From CAYVUB01 sp964454675 (GTDB lineage Bacteria > Bacteroidota > Bacteroidia > Flavobacteriales > Flavobacteriaceae): a DNA stretch of 25,840 bases. The notes under the pieces are model-generated. The model was not told the origin of the DNA, ran no database searches, and saw only the letters and a program-made list of their open reading frames with translations. The first letter of the stretch is position 1. The number at the start of each line of letters is the position of its first letter. The translations under genes were made by a program, and so were the position numbers. The stretch is from NCBI GenBank assembly GCA_964454675.1, contig CAYVUB010000038.1, forward strand, positions 1 through 25,840, written 5' to 3'. Of the stretch, positions 22,191 to 25,840 are shown in pieces.

Positions 22191-23447
22191 TTAATGGTTG
22201 AAAGCGGCAACATCTTTTGGGTTGTGCTTGTGTTTGAACAGTATGGCAAAAGCAATAGCAACAACAAGAGCATACAGTGCAAAAGTAAGCCATATTTCCT
22301 GCCACATTTTATTGCCACCGGCATCTGTAAAATAAGTTTGAATCATCCATCCGCTTATCAAACTTCCCAGCATTGCACCAAAACCATTGGTCATCATCAT
22401 AAACATCCCTTGTGCTGAAGAACGCATTTTTGAATCGGTGGTGGTTTCTACAAACAGCGAGCCTGAAATATTAAAGAAATCAAACGCCATTCCATATACA
22501 ATACATGATAGAATAATCATCCATAAACCGCCTTCAGGATCACCGTAAGCAAACAGCCCAAAACGCAGTACCCATGCAATCATACTCATAAGCATTACTT
22601 GTTTTATCCCAAACCGGCTCAGGAAAAACGGGATGGCAAGTATAAACAGGGTTTCTGATATTTGTGAAATTGACATTATGATGGTTGAATATTTTACTAC
22701 AAATGATTCAGCATATTGCGGCACTTTTTCAAAATCGGAAAGAAACGTATCACCATACATATTGGTTAACTGTAATGCTGCTCCCAAAAACATCGAGAAA
22801 ATAAAAAACAAGGTCATCTTGTAGTTTGCAAATAGTTTAAAGGCATCCAGCCCAAGCATTTCAACGACAGAAGCATTTTCGGTTGTGTTTTTTGGCGGCG
22901 GACATTTAGGTAGTGTAAAGGCGTAAATACCCAATAAAATTGCAAATATTCCGCCAATGTAAAATTGTCCTTCGGAAGCTTTGTTGCCGGATAAGTTGGT
23001 TATCCACATCGCAGCAATAAATCCTACTGTTCCCCAAACCCTGATAGGCGGAAATACTTTTATAATGTCGTAGTCATAACGTTTTAAAAGTGTATATGAT
23101 AGTGAGTTTGCAAGTGAAATAGTAGGCATGTAAAAAAACATGGCAACAAGCATTACCCAGAAAAAGGTAGTTGTGTCGTTTACTTGTGCCAGATAGAATA
23201 GTGTAATTCCGTACAAAATATGCAAAATACCATAAAGACGCTCAAGATTTATCCATCTGTCGGCAATGATTCCCGTAAGAGCGGGCATTACGATTGAAGC
23301 GATTCCTAAGGTAGAAAATACGGCTCCAAATTCAGAGCCAGACCATTGCTTGTTTTGAAACCAGTAAACACCAATTGTGATTAACCAGGATCCCCAAACA
23401 AAGAGCTGGATAAAGTTCATAATGGTTAAGCGTAGTTTTATACTCAT
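22191..23447 (-). CDS. Nucleoside permease, NupG/XapB type (MFS nucleoside:H+ symporter)
   Basis: 418 residues, the same length as E. coli NupG, with about twelve hydrophobic helices and a short cytoplasmic loop after helix 6 (PKCPPPKNTTENASVVEM). Family features: MNFIQLFVWGSWLITIGVYW at the N-terminus, IADRWINLERLYGILH in the first MFS loop, and YMPTISLANSLSYTLL then FPPIRVWGTVGF in helices 4-5. FFNISGSLFVETTTDSKMRSSAQG precedes the last helices. The expected role is proton-driven uptake of nucleosides across the inner membrane, feeding salvage. The stop codon (22191) is intact on the right side of the gap. It lies downstream of the bifunctional nuclease gene on the same strand, with a 37-nt gap. 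Confidence 0.9.
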   Translation of the reverse strand: MSIKLRLTIMNFIQLFVWGSWLITIGVYWFQNKQWSGSEFGAVFSTLGIASIVMPALTGIIADRWINLERLYGILHILYGITLFYLAQVNDTTTFFWVMLVAMFFYMPTISLANSLSYTLLKRYDYDIIKVFPPIRVWGTVGFIAAMWITNLSGNKASEGQFYIGGIFAILLGIYAFTLPKCPPPKNTTENASVVEMLGLDAFKLFANYKMTLFFIFSMFLGAALQLTNMYGDTFLSDFEKVPQYAESFVVKYSTIIMSISQISETLFILAIPFFLSRFGIKQVMLMSMIAWVLRFGLFAYGDPEGGLWMIILSCIVYGMAFDFFNISGSLFVETTTDSKMRSSAQGMFMMMTNGFGAMLGSLISGWMIQTYFTDAGGNKMWQEIWLTFALYALVVAIAFAILFKHKHNPKDVAAFNH

Positions 23448-23484
23448 TTTTTTTTGAATTACTTTTGGTTGGACATAAGTTGCT

Positions 23485-24099
23485 TTAATAACCTCTTTTT
23501 GAAATTTCGTCTCTTATTTTTGCCGCTGCTTCGTAGTCTTCGTTTATGACGGCTTGTTCTAATAAAGAGTGAAGTTCTTCGATGGTTTTGTTTTTGTAGC
23601 TTTCCTGAAAATTAGATTCGATTTCTTCAACTACTAAATCATCAAGCAAAATGCTGTCTTGTTGTTCGTCTTCTTTTTTAGGATTTACTCTTAAATAAAT
23701 TCCCGCTTTGTCCAAAATGTTTTTGTAGGTAAAAATTGGTGCCTGAAAACGCAATGCCAATGCAATGGCATCACTGGTGCGGGCATCGATGATTTCTTCA
23801 ATTTTATCGCGCTCACATATCAAGCTCGAATAGAAAACACCATCCACAAGCTTGTGGATAATGACTTGCTTGACGATAATATCAAACCTGTCGGCAAAGT
23901 TTTTAAATAAATCGTGTGTAAGCGGCCGCGGCGGTCTTATTTCTTTTTCTAAAGCAATAGCAATAGACTGTGCCTCAAATGCACCAATGACAATAGGAAG
24001 TTTGCGGTCGCCATCTACTTCATTCAATATTAATGCATACGCACCATTTTGTGTTTGACTGTAAGAGATTCCTTTTATATTTAATCGTACTAAGCTCAT
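23485..24099 (-). CDS. Bifunctional nuclease family protein (DUF151 + UVR motif)
   Basis: 204 residues from the ATG at 24099 (MSLVRLNIKGISYS), preferred over an upstream start that adds five residues. The DUF151/BFN domain occupies about 1-140. Its motifs are ALILNEVDGDRKLPIVIGAF, EAQSIAIALE, RPLTHDL and the block DARTSDAIALALRFQAPIF. A linker rich in acidic residues leads to a C-terminal UvrB/UvrC (UVR) motif (LEQAVINEDYEAAAKIRDEI, about 179-198) that likely binds a partner. BFN proteins are reported to have RNase and DNase activity in plants; in bacteria the role is unsettled. It is upstream of the nucleoside permease. Confidence 0.92.
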   Translation of the reverse strand: MSLVRLNIKGISYSQTQNGAYALILNEVDGDRKLPIVIGAFEAQSIAIALEKEIRPPRPLTHDLFKNFADRFDIIVKQVIIHKLVDGVFYSSLICERDKIEEIIDARTSDAIALALRFQAPIFTYKNILDKAGIYLRVNPKKEDEQQDSILLDDLVVEEIESNFQESYKNKTIEELHSLLEQAVINEDYEAAAKIRDEISKRGY

Positions 24100-24221
24100 C
24101 CGGTATAAAAACACAAAGAACCATTTAAATTAGGACTTTACCAACTGCTTTTTGCAGATTAAGTGTAATTTCTTAATTTAAACAGTCCTTTGTAATTGTC
24201 AGACAATTTAAAAAAAATAAT

Positions 24222-25181
24222 TTATTGTTGCGCTTTAAAGGCTTTTAATTTTTCGGTTAGTTTCGGAATCACATCAAAAGCATCACCTACAACACCATAG
24301 TCGGCAGCTTTAAAAAATGGAGCTTCGGCATCGGTATTAATAACAACTTTAACTTTTGACGCGTTAATTCCTGCCAAATGTTGGATAGCTCCCGAAATCC
24401 CGATAGCAATGTATAAGTTTGACGCTACGGGTTTTCCGGTTTGTCCTACGTGCTCGCTGTGAGGTCTCCAGCCTAAATCTGATACCGGTTTTGAACACGC
24501 TGTTGCAGCACCGAGCACACTTGCGAGTTCTTCAATCATAGCCCAGTTTTCAGGACCTTTCAATCCACGGCCGGCAGATACTACAATATCTGCATCGGCA
24601 ATAGTTACTTTGTTGCTTGCTTTATCAACAGATTCTACTTTTACACCGCTTTCAACAATGCTTGGAGAAAAATCTTCAGGAGTTGCCGAAGTCGGGTTTT
24701 CTACCAATCCGTAAGAGTTGTTTGATACGCCTACAAGTTTTACATCGGTATCAATAGTTGTGATGTTAAACGCTTTATTTGAAAATGCTGTGCGTTTTAC
24801 CGTGAACGGGGCTGTACTTGAAGGCAATGCCACAACATTTGACGCATAACCGGCATTTAAGCCTACCGCCAACAACGGTGCCAAGTATTTGCTGTCGGCA
24901 CTTGAACTTACGATGACTACTTTTGCGCCTTCTTTTTCGGCTGCCTGTTTGATGACATTTGCGTAGCTTTTTGCATTAAAAGTATCCAGGCTTCCGTTTG
25001 TAATGTTCAAAACTTTTGACACGCCGTAAGTTCCTAATGACGATGTGTCACCGGCATTCACCGCAACGGCAGTAACGGTTGTTCCTAATTGGTCGGCAAC
25101 AGCTTTTGCGTAAGAAGCTACTTCAAACGCCACTTTTTTTAAGATTCCTTTTTCTGATTCTGTATATACTAAAACTGACAT
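24222..25181 (-). CDS. etfA: Electron transfer flavoprotein subunit alpha
   Basis: 319 residues. With EtfB it forms a soluble FAD/AMP heterodimer that takes electrons from acyl-CoA dehydrogenases and passes them to ETF:quinone oxidoreductase. The N-terminal alpha/beta domain (MSVLVYTESEKGILKK) is followed by a linker and the FAD domain (about 190-319). That domain has SAGRGLKGPENW (202-213), RPHSEHVGQTGKPVASNLYI (239-258, FAD contacts) and GISGAIQHLAG (261-271). It follows etfB with 101 nt between, unusual for this normally tight pair; the spacer contains a REP-like palindrome. No defect is seen. Confidence 0.96.
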   Translation of the reverse strand: MSVLVYTESEKGILKKVAFEVASYAKAVADQLGTTVTAVAVNAGDTSSLGTYGVSKVLNITNGSLDTFNAKSYANVIKQAAEKEGAKVVIVSSSADSKYLAPLLAVGLNAGYASNVVALPSSTAPFTVKRTAFSNKAFNITTIDTDVKLVGVSNNSYGLVENPTSATPEDFSPSIVESGVKVESVDKASNKVTIADADIVVSAGRGLKGPENWAMIEELASVLGAATACSKPVSDLGWRPHSEHVGQTGKPVASNLYIAIGISGAIQHLAGINASKVKVVINTDAEAPFFKAADYGVVGDAFDVIPKLTEKLKAFKAQQ

Positions 25182-25198
25182 AATCTGTTATTTTTTGT

Positions 25199-25220
25199 GA
25201 TTCCCGCGAAAGCGGGAATC
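25199..25220. repeat. REP-like palindrome between etfB and etfA
   Basis: gattcccgc (25199-25207) - gaaa - gcgggaatc (25212-25220), a perfect 9-bp stem, 17 nt upstream of the etfA ATG. The C/T changes against the other two copies are compensated on both arms. Confidence 0.88.
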
Positions 25221-25282
25221 TCATGATTTATATTAACTATTTAAACTCTCAAGCACCAAATTCCAATCGTTGGGTTTGAATT

Positions 25283-25840
25283 TTATATGACTTTGGCTTC
25301 GTTATGAAGTAAGCTGATTAATTCATCAAGATTATCTGGTGATACCAGTTTTACGGCACCTTTTGGCGCAGGTTTTTCAAACTTAACAGAAGCTGTTTCC
25401 TGTGCTGCACCAATAGCTTCAACAATAGTTAAAGGTTTTTGGCGTGCCATCATAATCCCTCGCATATTTGGAATACGCAAATCACTTTCTTCTACCAATC
25501 CTTTTTGACCGGCAATTACCAAAGGCAGCGATGTGGCTACGGTTTCTTTACCGCCGTCAATTTCTCTTACAGCTTTTGCATTTGTGCCATCTACTTCAAG
25601 GCTTATACAATTGGCGACAAAGTTTGCGCCTGTTAATTCTGCAAGCATTCCGGGTACCATGCCGCCGTTGTAATCTAAAGATTCACGACCTGCAATTACC
25701 AAATCATATCCACCGTTTTTAACAACGTTTGCAAGTTGTTTTGCAACGGCAAATCCGTCGGCAGGAACCGTGTTTACACGTATTGCTGTATCGGCACCAA
25801 TGGCGAGAGCTTTGCGAAGTGTAGGCTCTGTATCGGCACC
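25283..25840 (-). CDS. etfB: Electron transfer flavoprotein subunit beta, C-terminal part
   Basis: The last 185 codons plus stop; the gene continues past the right edge (about 60 residues missing for a usual 245-250). It begins in GADTEPTLRKALAIGADTAI, followed by the AMP-binding signature region VIAGRESLDYNGGMVPGMLA, then the strand LPLVIAGQKGLVEESDLR and IPNMRGIMMARQKPL. It ends in DNLDELISLLHNEAKVI. The frame is open to the edge, so the TTG at 25702 is internal. It sits upstream of etfA in the same unit. Partner and function are as for EtfA. Confidence 0.95.
   Translation of the reverse strand, partial: GADTEPTLRKALAIGADTAIRVNTVPADGFAVAKQLANVVKNGGYDLVIAGRESLDYNGGMVPGMLAELTGANFVANCISLEVDGTNAKAVREIDGGKETVATSLPLVIAGQKGLVEESDLRIPNMRGIMMARQKPLTIVEAIGAAQETASVKFEKPAPKGAVKLVSPDNLDELISLLHNEAKVI

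Noticed and set aside
22013..22418. Three reading frames running through the N run at 22072-22171
   Set aside because: They consist of N-derived X residues and antisense copies of the permease 3' end; they come from the false duplication.

Overview
The window looks like a piece of a draft chromosome from a Bacteroidota bacterium, most likely class Flavobacteriia. The evidence is a low-GC sequence, promoter-like TAnnTTTG elements, no clear Shine-Dalgarno sites before starts, a secreted LamG protein with a type IX secretion C-terminal domain, a FolK-deoxynucleoside kinase fusion, and a set of small palindromic repeats that I recall as common in this group. Two runs of exactly 100 N (5597-5696 and 22072-22171) mark scaffold joins.

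Layout from left to right: the 3' part of a tyrosine recombinase (+) converges on a large AsmA-like envelope protein (-). A folK-deoxynucleoside kinase fusion (+) converges on a SpoU-family RNA methyltransferase (-). That gene is divergent from mutS (+), whose first codons lie in the first N run. After mutS come tRNA-Gly(GCC) and tRNA-Leu(UAA) with a promoter and a terminator. A Fic-family AMP-transferase (-), bounded by two tandem hairpins, and a LEA-like repeat lipoprotein (-) follow. Next is an envelope polysaccharide block: the Kdo transferase gene waaA (-), divergent from a DegT/StrS aminotransferase-galE pair (+). That pair converges on fabD-lspA (-). Then come a COG2509-type FAD oxidoreductase (-), the LamG/T9SS protein (-) and a 2TM protein-folA pair (-). 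A small glycogen-binding-like (isoamylase early set) protein (+) converges on thyA plus a TonB-C-like secreted protein (-). The right end holds a NupG-type nucleoside permease (-), a bifunctional nuclease family protein (-), etfA (-) and the 3' part of etfB (-).

Functional themes: folate and deoxynucleotide metabolism (folK-dNK, folA, thyA, nucleoside permease), genome maintenance (mutS), the cell envelope (AsmA, waaA, the sugar enzymes, lspA, fabD, lipoproteins) and electron transfer (etfAB). The gene content is mainly core genome. I see no defence island, CRISPR array or evident new multi-gene system.

The most interesting signals are small. An in-frame palindromic insert sits inside thyA. 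A REP-like palindrome family sits directly ahead of the start codons of three genes (AsmA, thyA, etfA), always in the same orientation. folA seems to start at a CTG that overlaps the stop of the gene before it. waaA starts at TTG inside a two-codon upstream ORF. A lipoprotein is built from nine 11-residue repeats. A 55-bp duplication flanking the second N run shows that this gap is an assembly artefact.
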